DNA from: Nonomuraea coxensis DSM 45129
GTDB lineage: Bacteria > Actinomycetota > Actinomycetes > Streptosporangiales > Streptosporangiaceae
Reading direction: 5' to 3'
DNA: 64,000 nucleotides
Assembly: GCF_019397265.1 (NCBI RefSeq)
Contig: NZ_CP068985.1
Span: 186,001 to 250,000 of the forward strand
The notes beneath the pieces were generated by a model, which saw only the letters and a program-made list of their open reading frames with translations, was not told the origin of the DNA and searched no databases. Below are positions 43,772 through 53,182 of this stretch, piece by piece (the stretch's first letter is position 1; the number at the start of each line of letters is the position of its first letter). The translations under genes and the position numbers were made by a program.

Positions 43772-45094
43772 TCAGGCGCGCCGGCGCCGGGCGCGGCGCG
43801 GGTAGTTCTTGGCGGTCTCGGCCAGCCGCGCGGAGTGCTCGGCCTGCTTGCGCCAGTGGCCGTAGGCGTCGCCGCGCTGCGCCAGCCGGTCGAGCTCGCG
43901 CATCGTCGTCAGCGGGATGAAGGCCGGCTCGGCGTCCCGCCACGGCGTGCCGGGCAGCGGCATGAACGTGTGCGTGTGGATGCGCGCGCCCAGCTCGGCC
44001 AGGTCGGCGGCGAGCCGGAGCGAGGCGGCCTGGTCGGCCTCGTCCTCGCCGGGCATGCCGAAGATGAAGTCGACGTTGGGCCGGAAGCCGTGCTCGACCG
44101 CGATGCGGACCGCGTCGCGCACCGGCGAGGTGTCGTGGCCGCGCCCGGACGCCGCCAGCACCTTGTCCGAGCCCGACTGGGCGCCGATGATCAGGTTGTC
44201 GTTGGCGACGTACCGCTTGAGCAGGTGCATCGCCTCCGGCGTCACGTGCTCGGGCCGCACCTCCGACGGGAAGCTGCCGAAGAAGACCCGGCCGTGCGGC
44301 GGCAGCTCCTCCTTCACCCCCGCCAGCAGCTCCTCCACGGCGCCGAGGTCGGGATCGGGGCCGGGGGAGCCGTACGACAGCGAGGTGGGCGTGATGAAGC
44401 GGATGTCCTTCAGCCCGCGCTCCACCATGCCCCGGACGTGCTCACGCACGCTCGCCACCGACCGGTGCCGGAACTGCCCGCCGAACATGAACGGCGTCTG
44501 GCAGAAACGGCAGGTGTAACGGCAGCCCCGGGTGATCTCGATGGGCCCGTTCCTGCCGACGAAGGACGGGAACGCGTCCAGCGGGAGCTGCGGCGCGGGC
44601 CGGGTGCGGAGCGCGACGCCGTCGGCGTCCCTGACGGCGAGGCCGGGCACGGAGGTGAGCGGCGTGTCCTCGCGCAGCGCCCGGACCAGCGCGATGATCG
44701 TGGACTCGCCCTCGCCGATGCCCGCGAGGTCCCAGCCGGCGTCGATGACCTGCTGCGGCTCGGCCGTGGCGTGCACGCCGCCCGCGATGTGCAGGCCGCG
44801 CCCGCCGCTCAGCTCCCTGACCACGGCGAGCTCGGCGGCCATGGCCTCGGCGTCGGGCGAGTAGAACGACCAGAGCGTGAGGACGCGGTCGCCCTCGGCG
44901 GCCCTGATGTGCCCGGCGGTCTCCTCGGGGGTGGTGCCGAGGCGCAGCTCGTGCTCGACCTGCGCGGTCTCCAGCGCGGCGAGCAGCGCGTGCACGCCGT
45001 ACGTCACCGCCTTGCGATAGCGCACCACCACCGTCACTGCCCTGGCCACGTCCGGAGCGTACACCGGCCGCCGGGTGGCTAGACTCACGGTCAT
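43772..45094 (-). CDS. B12-binding/radical SAM protein (MJ_1487 type)
   Basis: 440 residues. Residues ~20-145 resemble a B12-binding Rossmann domain without the DxHxxG signature (VVVRYRKAVTYGVHALLAALE, VLTLWSFYSPDAEAMAAELAVVRELSGG, IAGGVHATAEPQQVIDAGWD). The radical SAM domain carries CRYTCRFCQ and FGMPGEDEADQAASLRL. This matches the TIGR04013 (MJ_1487) class, whose reaction is not established. The conserved part starts at ~residue 20, so a GTG downstream of ATG 45094 may be the true start. Divergent from an MFS gene. Confidence 0.85.
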   Translation of the reverse strand: MTVSLATRRPVYAPDVARAVTVVVRYRKAVTYGVHALLAALETAQVEHELRLGTTPEETAGHIRAAEGDRVLTLWSFYSPDAEAMAAELAVVRELSGGRGLHIAGGVHATAEPQQVIDAGWDLAGIGEGESTIIALVRALREDTPLTSVPGLAVRDADGVALRTRPAPQLPLDAFPSFVGRNGPIEITRGCRYTCRFCQTPFMFGGQFRHRSVASVREHVRGMVERGLKDIRFITPTSLSYGSPGPDPDLGAVEELLAGVKEELPPHGRVFFGSFPSEVRPEHVTPEAMHLLKRYVANDNLIIGAQSGSDKVLAASGRGHDTSPVRDAVRIAVEHGFRPNVDFIFGMPGEDEADQAASLRLAADLAELGARIHTHTFMPLPGTPWRDAEPAFIPLTTMRELDRLAQRGDAYGHWRKQAEHSARLAETAKNYPRRARRRRA

Positions 45095-45198
45095 GACCCA
45101 GCGACATTGATGACTGACGGCCGCAGGCCCGCGCGGGGCGCGCGGACCTCCGGGGCGACGAGCTCCCGGAGATCCTGTTCGTCCTGCTGGAGGGCCTC

Positions 45199-46350
45199 AT
45201 GCTCGTCACCAAGCTGTACGCCTATGCCTTCTTAGGCGAATTCATCCTGCTCTACCCGGTCTATACGCTGCTGTTCGCCGACGCCGGGTTGTCGGTCGCC
45301 GAGAGTTCCGTGCTGTTCGTCATCTGGTCGGTGACCGGCATGGTGCTGGAGGTCCCGTCAGGGGCCTGGGCCGACGCCGTGTCCAGGCGGCTGCTGCTGT
45401 TCCTCGGGCCGCTGCTGGCCGGGGCCGGTTACGCCCTGTGGGTCTCGGTCCCGTCCTTCTGGGCCTTCGCCGCCGGGTTCGTGCTGTGGGGGGCGCAGGG
45501 CGCCCTCGTGTCCGGCTCGTTCGAGGCCCTGGCGTACGAGGAGCTCGAACGGCGGGGCCAGGAAGGGCGCTACGCCGCCGTCATGGGCCGGGCGGAGGCC
45601 GCCGGGCTCGTCGCCAACGCCCTCGCCATCGGGCTGGCGGTGCCCGCCTTCGCGGCCGGCGGCTACGCCGTCGTCGGCGTGGCCAGCGTGGCGGCCTGCG
45701 TCCTCTGCGCCGTCACGGCCCTGACGCTGCCCGAGCACCGCGCCCCGCGCGCGGCCGGCGACGGGGGCTATGTCGCGGTGCTGCGGTCCGGGCTCGCCGT
45801 GGCGCGCGCCGATCGCGCCGTGTTCCGGGCGCTGCTGCTGGTCGCCGTCGTCACGGCGATCTGGGGCGCGCTGGAGGAGTACGTCCCGTTCCTCGGCGTC
45901 GAGACCGGCGTCGCGGAGAGCGCCGTGCCCCTGCTGGTGCTCGTCGTCTGGATCGGGGCCACGGCCGGCGGGCTGCTGGCCGGGGCCGCGGCGCGGCTGC
46001 CCGACCGGGCCTACGGGCTCACCGTCGCGGTGGCGGCCGTCGCGCTCGCGGCCGGGGCGCTCAGCGGGCATCCGGCCGGGTTCGTGCTGATCGCGGGGGC
46101 GTTCGGGGCGTTCCAGCTCGCCGGGATCGTGGCCGACGCCCGGCTGCAGGAGCGGATCGGCGGGGCGGCCAGGGCCACCGTCACGTCCGTGGCCGGGCTC
46201 GGCGTCAACGTGATCACGCTCGCCGTCTACGCCGGGTACGGCGCGGTCTCCGGGCGGCTGTCGAACGGGGCCGCGTTCGCGTTGTTCGCGCTGCCGTACC
46301 TGGTGGTCGCCGTGTTGTCCGGCCGCCGGGCGCGGGCCGTCCCTCAGTAG
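45199..46350 (+). CDS. MFS transporter
   Basis: 383 residues with about eleven to twelve hydrophobic segments: KLYAYAFLGEFILLYPVYTLLFADAGLSVAESS, FVIWSVTGMVLEVPSGAWADAVSRRLLL (MFS GxWADxxxRR motif). GGAGGGCC precedes ATG 45199. Resembles DHA1/hypothetical MFS exporters; substrate unknown. Confidence 0.88.
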   Translation: MLVTKLYAYAFLGEFILLYPVYTLLFADAGLSVAESSVLFVIWSVTGMVLEVPSGAWADAVSRRLLLFLGPLLAGAGYALWVSVPSFWAFAAGFVLWGAQGALVSGSFEALAYEELERRGQEGRYAAVMGRAEAAGLVANALAIGLAVPAFAAGGYAVVGVASVAACVLCAVTALTLPEHRAPRAAGDGGYVAVLRSGLAVARADRAVFRALLLVAVVTAIWGALEEYVPFLGVETGVAESAVPLLVLVVWIGATAGGLLAGAAARLPDRAYGLTVAVAAVALAAGALSGHPAGFVLIAGAFGAFQLAGIVADARLQERIGGAARATVTSVAGLGVNVITLAVYAGYGAVSGRLSNGAAFALFALPYLVVAVLSGRRARAVPQ

Positions 46351-46778
46351 CGGGACGGGATCCGCTTGGGCAGCGGCGGCGGCGCGGGTGCCTCCTCCTC
46401 CGGCTGCGGGGGAGGAGGCGCCTCCGGCGCGGGCGGCCGGGCCCGCCACCGCGAGGGAAAGACTGAGGCGGCCAGCAGCACGCACCCGGCGACCGGCGCG
46501 CCGAAGCCCGTCAGCCGCTCGTAGCCCGGCAGGTACGCGCCGGGGATCCGCGACCAGGTCACGTCGAGGACGGCCGCGACCGCGAGCCCGGTCAGGGCGA
46601 GGCCGGGCAGCAGCGAGGCGAGCGGGGACAGCCGTGATCCGGAAAGGACGCCGACCAGGAGCGCCGCTGCGCACCGACAACACCTCCAGCACCGGGACCT
46701 TACCGCCCTACCTCGGCATTCGCCTTTAAGGCGGAAGATGTCCGTTTTTGGACCAGGCCCAAAAAGCCGCCATAACAC
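46344..46778 (-). CDS. Small membrane protein with proline-rich C-terminus
   Basis: Up to 144 residues. The N-terminal ~25 residues look non-conserved and the true start may lie further in. Two hydrophobic segments (AALLVGVLSG.. to LALTGLAVAAVLDVTW; GAPVAGCVLLAASVF), then PPAPEAPPPPQPEEEAPAPPPLPKRIPSRY. Its stop overlaps the MFS gene end by 7 bp (convergent). Family unknown. Confidence 0.5.
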   Translation of the reverse strand: MLWRLFGPGPKTDIFRLKGECRGRAVRSRCWRCCRCAAALLVGVLSGSRLSPLASLLPGLALTGLAVAAVLDVTWSRIPGAYLPGYERLTGFGAPVAGCVLLAASVFPSRWRARPPAPEAPPPPQPEEEAPAPPPLPKRIPSRY

Positions 46779-46859
46779 CGAAATAGGGACGCATTTGGTA
46801 TCTGAACAGCCGCCCTACCAGCCGTTAACTTGACAGCACCCCCACTCCGAGGAGTGCAC

Positions 46860-47993
46860 ATGTTGAGTAAACGCTGTGCGCTGGCCGGCGGCATCATCCT
46901 CGCCGTCAGCCTGGCCACCCCCCTGAGCCCAGCCGCAGCAGCAGAACCCGCGCCTCAATCCGCCTCCCCGTCCGTCCCCCCGGCCGTGATCGACGCCATG
47001 GAGCGCGACCTCGGCCTCTCCGAGGCGCAGGTCGTCACCCGGCTCGCCAACGAGGAACGCGCCGCCGCCACGGAGAGCGCGCTGAGCAGCCAGCTCGGCG
47101 GCTCGTACGGCGGCGCCTGGCTCAACGCCGACGCCACCAAGCTCAACGTCGCCACCACGGACGCCGCCGCCGCTCCGGCCATCTCGGCGCGCGGCGCGCA
47201 GCCCGTCGTCGTCCAGCGCTCCCTCGCCGACCTCGACGCCGTCAAGCAGAAGCTGGACCAGGCCCCCCGCAAGGCCCAGGGCAGCGCCACCCTCTGGTAC
47301 GTCGACGTCACCACCAACACCGTCTCCGTCCAGGCCCCCACGGTCGAGGCCGCCGAGGCGCTGGTCGCCGCCGCCGGCGTGGACCGCGGCGCGGTGAGCG
47401 TGGCGGCGACGGCCGAGCAGCCGAAGCTCTACATCAACATCATCGGCGGCTCGGCGTACTACATCGGCTCCAGCCGGTGCAGCGTCGGTTTCCCCGTCAC
47501 CCGGGGCAGCGTCCAGGGCTTCACCACGGCCGGGCACTGCGGCCGGGCCGGCAACCGGACCTCGAACCCGTCCGGCACCTTCCAGGGCTCGTCCTTCCCC
47601 GGCAACGACTACGCCTGGGTCGCCGCGGACAGCGGCAACACCGCCACGCCGTACGTGCGCGGCTCCGGCGGCGCGCTGGTGACCGTACGCGGGTCCACGC
47701 AGGCGTCCGTGGGCGCGTCCATCTGCCGCTCCGGCTCCACCACCGGCTGGCGCTGCGGCACCATCCAGCAGCACAACGCCTCCGTCAGGTACGCGCAGGG
47801 CACGGTCTCCGGCCTGACCAGGACCAGCGCCTGCGCCGAGCCCGGCGACTCCGGCGGCTCGTTCATCTCGGGCAACCAGGCCCAGGGCATGACCTCGGGC
47901 GGCTCGGGCAACTGCTCGATCGGCGGCACCACGTACCACCAGCCGGTCAACGAGGCACTGAGCGCGTACGGGCTCACGCTCCGTACCGGCTGA
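46860..47993 (+). CDS. Secreted S1 serine protease (streptogrisin/alpha-lytic type)
   Basis: 377 residues. Signal peptide (LSKRCALAGGIILAVSLATPLSPAAAAEP), alpha-lytic-type prodomain (LGLSEAQVVTRLANEERAAATESALSSQLGGSYGGAWL), then a chymotrypsin-fold domain with His in FTTAGHCG, Asp in GNDYAWV and Ser in CAEPGDSGGSF, plus disulphide cysteines. The prodomain folds the enzyme and is removed. ATG 46860 follows CCGAGGAGTG. Ends before a strong hairpin. Confidence 0.95.
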   Translation: MLSKRCALAGGIILAVSLATPLSPAAAAEPAPQSASPSVPPAVIDAMERDLGLSEAQVVTRLANEERAAATESALSSQLGGSYGGAWLNADATKLNVATTDAAAAPAISARGAQPVVVQRSLADLDAVKQKLDQAPRKAQGSATLWYVDVTTNTVSVQAPTVEAAEALVAAAGVDRGAVSVAATAEQPKLYINIIGGSAYYIGSSRCSVGFPVTRGSVQGFTTAGHCGRAGNRTSNPSGTFQGSSFPGNDYAWVAADSGNTATPYVRGSGGALVTVRGSTQASVGASICRSGSTTGWRCGTIQQHNASVRYAQGTVSGLTRTSACAEPGDSGGSFISGNQAQGMTSGGSGNCSIGGTTYHQPVNEALSAYGLTLRTG

Positions 47994-48008
47994 TCCTTCC
48001 CCCGCACG

Positions 48009-48052
48009 CCGCGCAGCGCGCCCACCAGACCCGGGCGCGCTGCGCGGTCTTT
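48009..48052 (+). terminator. Intrinsic terminator after the protease gene
   Basis: 15-bp perfect stem (48009-48023 with 48033-48047) and a 9-nt loop, followed by TCTTTCC. Confidence 0.85.
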
Positions 48053-48150
48053 CCGCGTGCCCCGACCCTGAGGGGATCAGGGTCGGGTCAGGGGCGGCTC
48101 GGGGGTGGCGCCGGATGCCGGGGCCGGGGCGCCGGCGGGATGGTGGTGTC

Positions 48151-48843
48151 ATGACCGCAGCGAAGAAGCTCCTCCCGGCCGCCGCCTGTGGCGCGATCGT
48201 GTTCGCGGTGATCGCGGTGGTGGCCGGTCAGTTCGGCCCGGACCCCTACCTCGACCCCATGAACGTGACCGTCAGCGAGTACGCCGTCGCCGACCGCGGG
48301 GGCGTCACGGAGGTCGCGATGGCGGCGCTCGGGCTCGGGTCGCTGGCCCTGCTGGCGGGGCTGCGGTCGGCGGGCGCTCCGGTGCGGGGGATGCCGGAGC
48401 GCCTGCTGCTGCTGTGGTCAGGGGCGCTGGTGGTGGCGGCGGTCATCCCGACGACGCCGATCGGGCAGGACCTCGACCTGGCGGCGCAGATCCACCGGTA
48501 CGTGTCCGTCGCGGCCTTCGTGAGCCTGCCGGCCGCCGGGGCGCTCCTGGTGCCCCGGTTCAACGCGGACGCCGCGTGGAAGCCCGTGGCGCGGGTCGTC
48601 GAGTGGGTGACGCTGGCCGGGGGGTTCGGGCTGCTGGCGATCACGTACGTGGCCCTGCCTGGGGAGCGGGTCATGATCGGGCTCGTGGAGCGGCTGCTGC
48701 TGGGGGCGGAGGTGACGTTGCTGGGCGTGCTGGCGTTCTGGCTGGCCCGGCTGCGTTTCGGGCGGGTCGCAAGCGGCACCCCCAGGGGCCCCGAAGCCGC
48801 AGATTTCCCGACATATCACAGATTTATCGCTAGTCGATCTTAA
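48151..48843 (+). CDS. DUF998-type membrane protein
   Basis: 230 residues with about six membrane segments: LLPAAACGAIVFAVIAVVAGQFGPDPYLDPMNVTVSEYAVADRGG, MAALGLGSLALLAGLRSAG, and LDLAAQIHRYVSVAAFVSLPAAGALLVPRF. The VSEYAVA and H-R-Y marks match DUF998. Function unknown. ATG 48151 with GGATGGTGGTG upstream is preferred over 48115. Confidence 0.8.
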   Translation: MTAAKKLLPAAACGAIVFAVIAVVAGQFGPDPYLDPMNVTVSEYAVADRGGVTEVAMAALGLGSLALLAGLRSAGAPVRGMPERLLLLWSGALVVAAVIPTTPIGQDLDLAAQIHRYVSVAAFVSLPAAGALLVPRFNADAAWKPVARVVEWVTLAGGFGLLAITYVALPGERVMIGLVERLLLGAEVTLLGVLAFWLARLRFGRVASGTPRGPEAADFPTYHRFIASRS

Positions 48844-48899
48844 AACCATGTGTTTCGATGCTATTCTCTCCCGCGATCTTCTATCCGGGAGCAGGTGTC

Positions 48900-51440
48900 A
48901 TGGCATCGGGCAGATCCATCCGATTCAAGATCTCGACGCTGCTCGTCATCCCGTTGGTCTCCCTGGTCGCGCTGTGGGGCTTCGCCGCGAGCACCACATC
49001 GGGAGCGGCGCTCAACCTGCTCAAGGTCGAGACGATCTGGACCGGGGTCATCAACAACGCCGACGGCCTGATCGGCAACCTGCAGAAGGAGCGCCTGGCC
49101 TCCGCCGAGCGCCTCGGGAACAACATCACCGATCCCGACGCCCTGGCCGAGTCCCGCGCCAAGGTGGACGCGAGCAGGAAGCGCCTGGCCCAGAACGCGG
49201 CCGCCGAGGACGTCCAGGCGGCGCTGACGCCGGACATGAAGAACCAGCTCCAGACGGTCTTCTCGGCCATCGACCGCATCCCGGACATCCGCCGCAAGGT
49301 GGACGAGCGCCGGCTCACCCCGGGCAGCCTGGTCACCGAGTTCGCCAAGATCTCCGACGAGATCCACCTGCTGTACTCGCGCCTCAACATGAGCACCGAC
49401 GTCGAGCTCTCGCTCCAGGCCCAGGGCGTGATCGCCGCCGACGAGGTCCGTGAGCTGCTCAGCCGCGAGCACGCGCTGATCATCGCCTCGAACGGCCGGG
49501 CCACCATGCACGACCTCCACATGCTGTCCGGCATCGACGGCTCCAGGACGTACCTGTTCCCGAAGGCCCTCGCCAACCTCGACACCGAGCTGCGCGCCCC
49601 CTTCGAGCGGATCTACTACTCCCCCAGGTACGTCACCATGGAGAACCTGGTGGAGAGCACCATCGGCGGCCAGCCGCTGGACGTCGAGCTCTGGCGCGGC
49701 GTCGCCGACCAGGTGCAGGCCGAATACCAGGAGGCCGTCTGGCGCACCGGCGACCGGCTGCTGAAGCGGATGGAGCCGGCCGGCGTCGCCATCATCGTCC
49801 AGGCCGCCGTCGCGGGCGCGCTCGGCCTCGTCGCGGTCATCTTCTCCATCTTCATCTCCGTACGGTTCGGCCGCCGCATCACCCGCGAGCTCGCGGCGCT
49901 GCGCCGTACCGCGCTGGACCTGGCCGAGATCAGGCTCCCCGACGTCGTCGCCAAGCTGCGCAAGGGCGAGCGCGTCGACATCGAGGCCGAGGCCCCGCCC
50001 ATCAGGGTCAGCAGGAACGCCACCAGCGAGGTCGCCGACCTCGCGGCGGCCTTCGACAGCGTGCAGCGCACGGCCGTGGACGCCGCCGTCGAGCAGGCCC
50101 ACCTCCGCGAGGGCCTGTCGGAGGCGCTGCGCAACCTGGCCAGGCGCAGCCAGTCGCTGCTGCAGCGCCAGCTCAGGCTGCTCGACGAGATGCAGCGCCA
50201 GACCGAGGAGCCCGAGGCGCTGGAGCGGCTGTTCAAGCTCGACCACCTGACCACCCGCATGCGCCGCCACGCCGAGGGCCTGGTGCTGCTGTCCGGCGGC
50301 TCGGCCGGCCGCAGATGGCGCGGCGTCATCCCGATGGAGGACGTCCTGAGCGGCGCCGCCGCCCAGGTCGAGGAGTACACCCGGGTCCGGGTCTACCCGA
50401 TGCCCGAGGCCGGCGTCTCCGGAGCCGCCGTCGCCGACCTCATGCACCTGTTCGCCGAGCTGATCGAGAACGCCGCCGCCTTCTCCTCGCCCAGCAACGA
50501 GGTCTCGGTCCGCGGCGAGATGGTCGGCAGGGGCTTCGCCGTCGAGATCGAGGACCGCGGGCTCGGCATGGACGAGGCCACCCGGCAGGCCATCAACTGC
50601 CGGCTGGCCAGGCCGCCGGAGTTCGACGCGGCGCAGACCGAACGGCTGGGGTTCGCGGTCGTCGGCATGCTGGCGGCCAGGCACGGCATCAAGGTGACGC
50701 TGAAGCCGTCGCCGTACGGCGGCACCACCGCCATCGTGCTCGTTCCAGGGTCGCTCGTCGAGCCGCTGGTGACGCCGCCGCAGGCGCCGCAGTTCGAGCC
50801 GGTGGCCGTGTCGGTCGTGCGTACGGACGGCCCCGCGGCCAACGGCACCGGCAAGGGTAACGCGGTCAACGGGAGCAACGGGAGCGCCGCGAACGGGGGC
50901 CTGCCGCGGCGCGTGCACACCAGCAGACGCAGCCCCGCCCTGCCACAGCCCACCCAGCCCATGGACGACGACCTCGGCCCCCGGCCGCCCCTGGAGCCCG
51001 CCCCACCCACGCCCTCCGGCGGCGACACGCCCGCGCCCACGCCCTTCGGGAGCGGCGAGGCCCCCGAGGTCTCCCTGTTCCGAGGCGGTGACGGTTCCGC
51101 GGGCTCACCGTTCGGGGGCGGTGAGGGTTCCGGGGACCCCTCGGCGCGGAACGGTGACACGCCGGCGGTCCTGCCGCGCCGGGCGCGGACCAGCGGGCCG
51201 CAGCCCGTCGAGCAGGCGGGCCCGCCGCAGAGCGCCGGCGACGGACGCCCGTCGGCGGTCCTGCCGCGCAGGCAGCGCCAGAACGGCCTGCCGCCGCGCC
51301 TCAAGGAGGCCCCGCCGCCGGAGCCGGCGCCCGCGGCGGAGCGCTCGCCCGAGGAGGCACGGGCGCTGCTCTCCTCGCTCCAGTCCGGCTGGCAGCGCGG
51401 CCGGCAGGACAGCGACCAGGATGGGGGATCTCAACCGTGA
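48900..51440 (+). CDS. NIT-domain sensor histidine kinase (conservon CvnA type)
   Basis: 846 residues. N-terminal membrane helix (IRFKISTLLVIPLVSLVALWGF), extracellular nitrate/nitrite-sensing-like helical domain (~40-300), second helix (IIVQAAVAGALGLVAVIFSIFISV), HAMP-like region, and HATPase with LFKLDHLTTRMRRHAEGLVLLSGG, FAELIENAAAFSSPSNEV, IEDRGLGMD and a long Pro/Gly-rich C-terminal tail. Such kinases head the roadblock/DUF742/GTPase conservons of actinomycetes. Here only a DUF742 gene follows (GTGA overlap). No signal known. Confidence 0.9.
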   Translation: MASGRSIRFKISTLLVIPLVSLVALWGFAASTTSGAALNLLKVETIWTGVINNADGLIGNLQKERLASAERLGNNITDPDALAESRAKVDASRKRLAQNAAAEDVQAALTPDMKNQLQTVFSAIDRIPDIRRKVDERRLTPGSLVTEFAKISDEIHLLYSRLNMSTDVELSLQAQGVIAADEVRELLSREHALIIASNGRATMHDLHMLSGIDGSRTYLFPKALANLDTELRAPFERIYYSPRYVTMENLVESTIGGQPLDVELWRGVADQVQAEYQEAVWRTGDRLLKRMEPAGVAIIVQAAVAGALGLVAVIFSIFISVRFGRRITRELAALRRTALDLAEIRLPDVVAKLRKGERVDIEAEAPPIRVSRNATSEVADLAAAFDSVQRTAVDAAVEQAHLREGLSEALRNLARRSQSLLQRQLRLLDEMQRQTEEPEALERLFKLDHLTTRMRRHAEGLVLLSGGSAGRRWRGVIPMEDVLSGAAAQVEEYTRVRVYPMPEAGVSGAAVADLMHLFAELIENAAAFSSPSNEVSVRGEMVGRGFAVEIEDRGLGMDEATRQAINCRLARPPEFDAAQTERLGFAVVGMLAARHGIKVTLKPSPYGGTTAIVLVPGSLVEPLVTPPQAPQFEPVAVSVVRTDGPAANGTGKGNAVNGSNGSAANGGLPRRVHTSRRSPALPQPTQPMDDDLGPRPPLEPAPPTPSGGDTPAPTPFGSGEAPEVSLFRGGDGSAGSPFGGGEGSGDPSARNGDTPAVLPRRARTSGPQPVEQAGPPQSAGDGRPSAVLPRRQRQNGLPPRLKEAPPPEPAPAAERSPEEARALLSSLQSGWQRGRQDSDQDGGSQP

Positions 51441-51811
51441 GCCGCGAGCACGAGTGGGTCGACGAGGAGGCGGGGCCGGTCGTGCGGCCCTACGCGGTCG
51501 CGCGTGGACGCACGAGACCCGCGTCCTCGGCGCTCGACCTGCTGGCGAACGTCGTCTCGACGGGGTTGCCCGCCCCGTCCGGCGCCGAGCTGAGCGCTCA
51601 GCACCGCCGCGTGATCGCCTGCCTGTCGGGCACGTCCAGACCGGTGGCCGAGCTGGCCTCGGAGGTGGGCCTGCCGGTCGGCGTGATCAGGGTGCTGCTG
51701 GGCGACCTGCTGGAGTACGGCCTGGTGGCGGTGCGCCCGCACCGCGACCGCGCGAACTCCCCCACGGAGAGCCTGCTCCGCGAGGTGATCAACGGCCTGA
51801 GGGCGCTGTAG
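51437..51811 (+). CDS. DUF742 protein (CvnC type)
   Basis: 124 residues from GTG 51437, overlapping the kinase stop. EWVDEEAGPVVRPYAVARGRTRP, then a winged-helix part (RPVAELASEVGLPVGVIRVLLGDLLEYGLVAV) and ESLLREVINGLRAL. DUF742 proteins link the kinase to the roadblock/GTPase pair. Shares the EEAGPVVRPYA start with the paralogue at 52.4 kb. Confidence 0.92.
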   Translation: MSREHEWVDEEAGPVVRPYAVARGRTRPASSALDLLANVVSTGLPAPSGAELSAQHRRVIACLSGTSRPVAELASEVGLPVGVIRVLLGDLLEYGLVAVRPHRDRANSPTESLLREVINGLRAL

Positions 51812-51846
51812 CGCCCCTCGGCCGCGCGCCGTCGTGCATGCCCCCG

Positions 51847-52419
51847 TCAGTTCGCCGAGGTGAGCGTGCGCAGGGAGTGTTCGACCAGGGTGATCATCAC
51901 TTCCTTGGCCGAGGTGCGCCGGCGTACGTCGCACAGCATCACCGGGACGTCGTCGTCGAGGTCGAGCGCGATGCGGACGTCGTCCACGGTGTGCCGGTCG
52001 GCGCCGTCGAAGCAGTTGACGGCCACCACGAACGGCGTGCCGCGCTGCTCGAAGTAGTCGACCGAGGGGAAGCAGTCGGTGAGCCGCCGGGTGTCGGCGA
52101 TCACGACGGCCCCTAACGCGCCGTAGGACAGTTCGTCCCACATGAACCAGAACCGCTCCTGCCCGGGGGTGCCGAACAGGTAGACGACGAGCCCGTCGCG
52201 GATGGTGATGCGGCCGAAGTCCATCGCCACGGTCGTGGTGGTCTTGGCCTCCACGCCGTCGAGGTCGTCCACGCCGACCCCGCGGTCGGAGAGCACCTCC
52301 TCCGTGCGCAGCGGCTTGATCTCGCTGATCGAGCCGACCAGGGTGGTCTTGCCGACGCCGAATCCGCCGGCGATGAGGATCTTCAGCGCGACGGGATCCT
52401 CAGAGAGCACGGAGTCCAT
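51847..52419 (-). CDS. Ras/MglA-like small GTPase (CvnD type)
   Basis: 190 residues. Walker A GGFGVGKTTLVGSISE, switch I TTTTVAMDFGRI, switch II YLFGTPGQERFWF, and base-recognition VNCFDGA. Works with roadblock protein and kinase in conservons; related GTPases switch cell polarity in myxobacteria. Last gene of the four-gene minus-strand conservon; its start overlaps the DUF742 gene end by 20 bp. Confidence 0.94.
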   Translation of the reverse strand: MDSVLSEDPVALKILIAGGFGVGKTTLVGSISEIKPLRTEEVLSDRGVGVDDLDGVEAKTTTTVAMDFGRITIRDGLVVYLFGTPGQERFWFMWDELSYGALGAVVIADTRRLTDCFPSVDYFEQRGTPFVVAVNCFDGADRHTVDDVRIALDLDDDVPVMLCDVRRRTSAKEVMITLVEHSLRTLTSAN

Positions 52420-52765
52420 TGATCACTTCCTTGAGAATGCGCTCGTTCGTGCGCGAGCCTCCGGCGGAGGGCGACGACACCGAGATGAGGCCGTGGTCAC
52501 GCAGGTCGCCCAGGATCACCCGGACGACACCGACGGGCAGGTCCAGCTCGACGGCCAGGTCGGCCACCGAGATCGGAGCCCGGGCAGCCCGCAGGATCAG
52601 TCGCTGCTCGGGACCGAGCTCGCCGGTCGGCGTCTCGCCGACGGCGCGCACGATCGCGACGAGGTCGAACACGTCCCCGGAGGGGCGGGTGCGGCCACGG
52701 ATGAGAGCATAGGGCCGGACGACGGGTCCGGCCTCCTCATCGAACCACTGCGGGCTGTCGCTCAT
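52400..52765 (-). CDS. DUF742 protein (CvnC type)
   Basis: 121 residues: QWFDEEAGPVVRPYALIRGRTRPSGDVFDLVAIV, winged helix APISVADLAVELDLPVGVVRVILGDLRDHGLISV, RILKEVINGLRAL. ATG 52765 overlaps the roadblock gene stop (ATGA). Confidence 0.93.
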   Translation of the reverse strand: MSDSPQWFDEEAGPVVRPYALIRGRTRPSGDVFDLVAIVRAVGETPTGELGPEQRLILRAARAPISVADLAVELDLPVGVVRVILGDLRDHGLISVSSPSAGGSRTNERILKEVINGLRAL

Positions 52766-53169
52766 GACGCTCCAGCGCGCGGGTTGGTGGTGATGTGCTG
52801 GCCCACCCGCTTGACCAGCATCGCCATCTCGTACGCGATGTGCCCGACGTCCACGTTCGCCTCCGCGATCACGGCCAGGCAGGTGCCCTGCCCCGCCGCG
52901 GTCACGAACAGGAACGCCGACTCCATCTCCACGATGGTCTGGCGCACGTCGCCGCCGCCGAAGTGGCGCCCGGTGCCGCGGGCCAGGCTCTGGAAACCGG
53001 CCGCCACGGCCGACAGGTGCTCGGCGTCCTCCCTGGTCAGCCCTTTGGAGTAGCCGATCGCGAGCCCGTCGGTCGACAGGATGACCGACTGGCGCACCGC
53101 CGCGACCCGCGACGTCAGGTCGTCAAGCAGCCAGTTCAGCTCACCGGTGTTGGTGGTCGGCACACTCAT
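52762..53169 (-). CDS. Roadblock/LC7 domain protein (CvnB type)
   Basis: 135 residues: ELNWLLDDLTSRVAAVRQSVILSTDGLAIGYSKGLTREDAEHLSAVAAGFQSLARGTGRHFGGGDVRQTIVEMESAFLFVTAAGQGTCLAV. Roadblock proteins act as partners of MglA-like GTPases. 13 bp downstream of the kinase gene. Confidence 0.95.
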   Translation of the reverse strand: MSVPTTNTGELNWLLDDLTSRVAAVRQSVILSTDGLAIGYSKGLTREDAEHLSAVAAGFQSLARGTGRHFGGGDVRQTIVEMESAFLFVTAAGQGTCLAVIAEANVDVGHIAYEMAMLVKRVGQHITTNPRAGAS

Positions 53170-53182
53170 GCATCCCCCTTAC

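Noticed and set aside
48861..50918. 685-codon antisense frame
   Set aside because: Shadow of the NIT-domain kinase; composition is low-complexity and motif-free.
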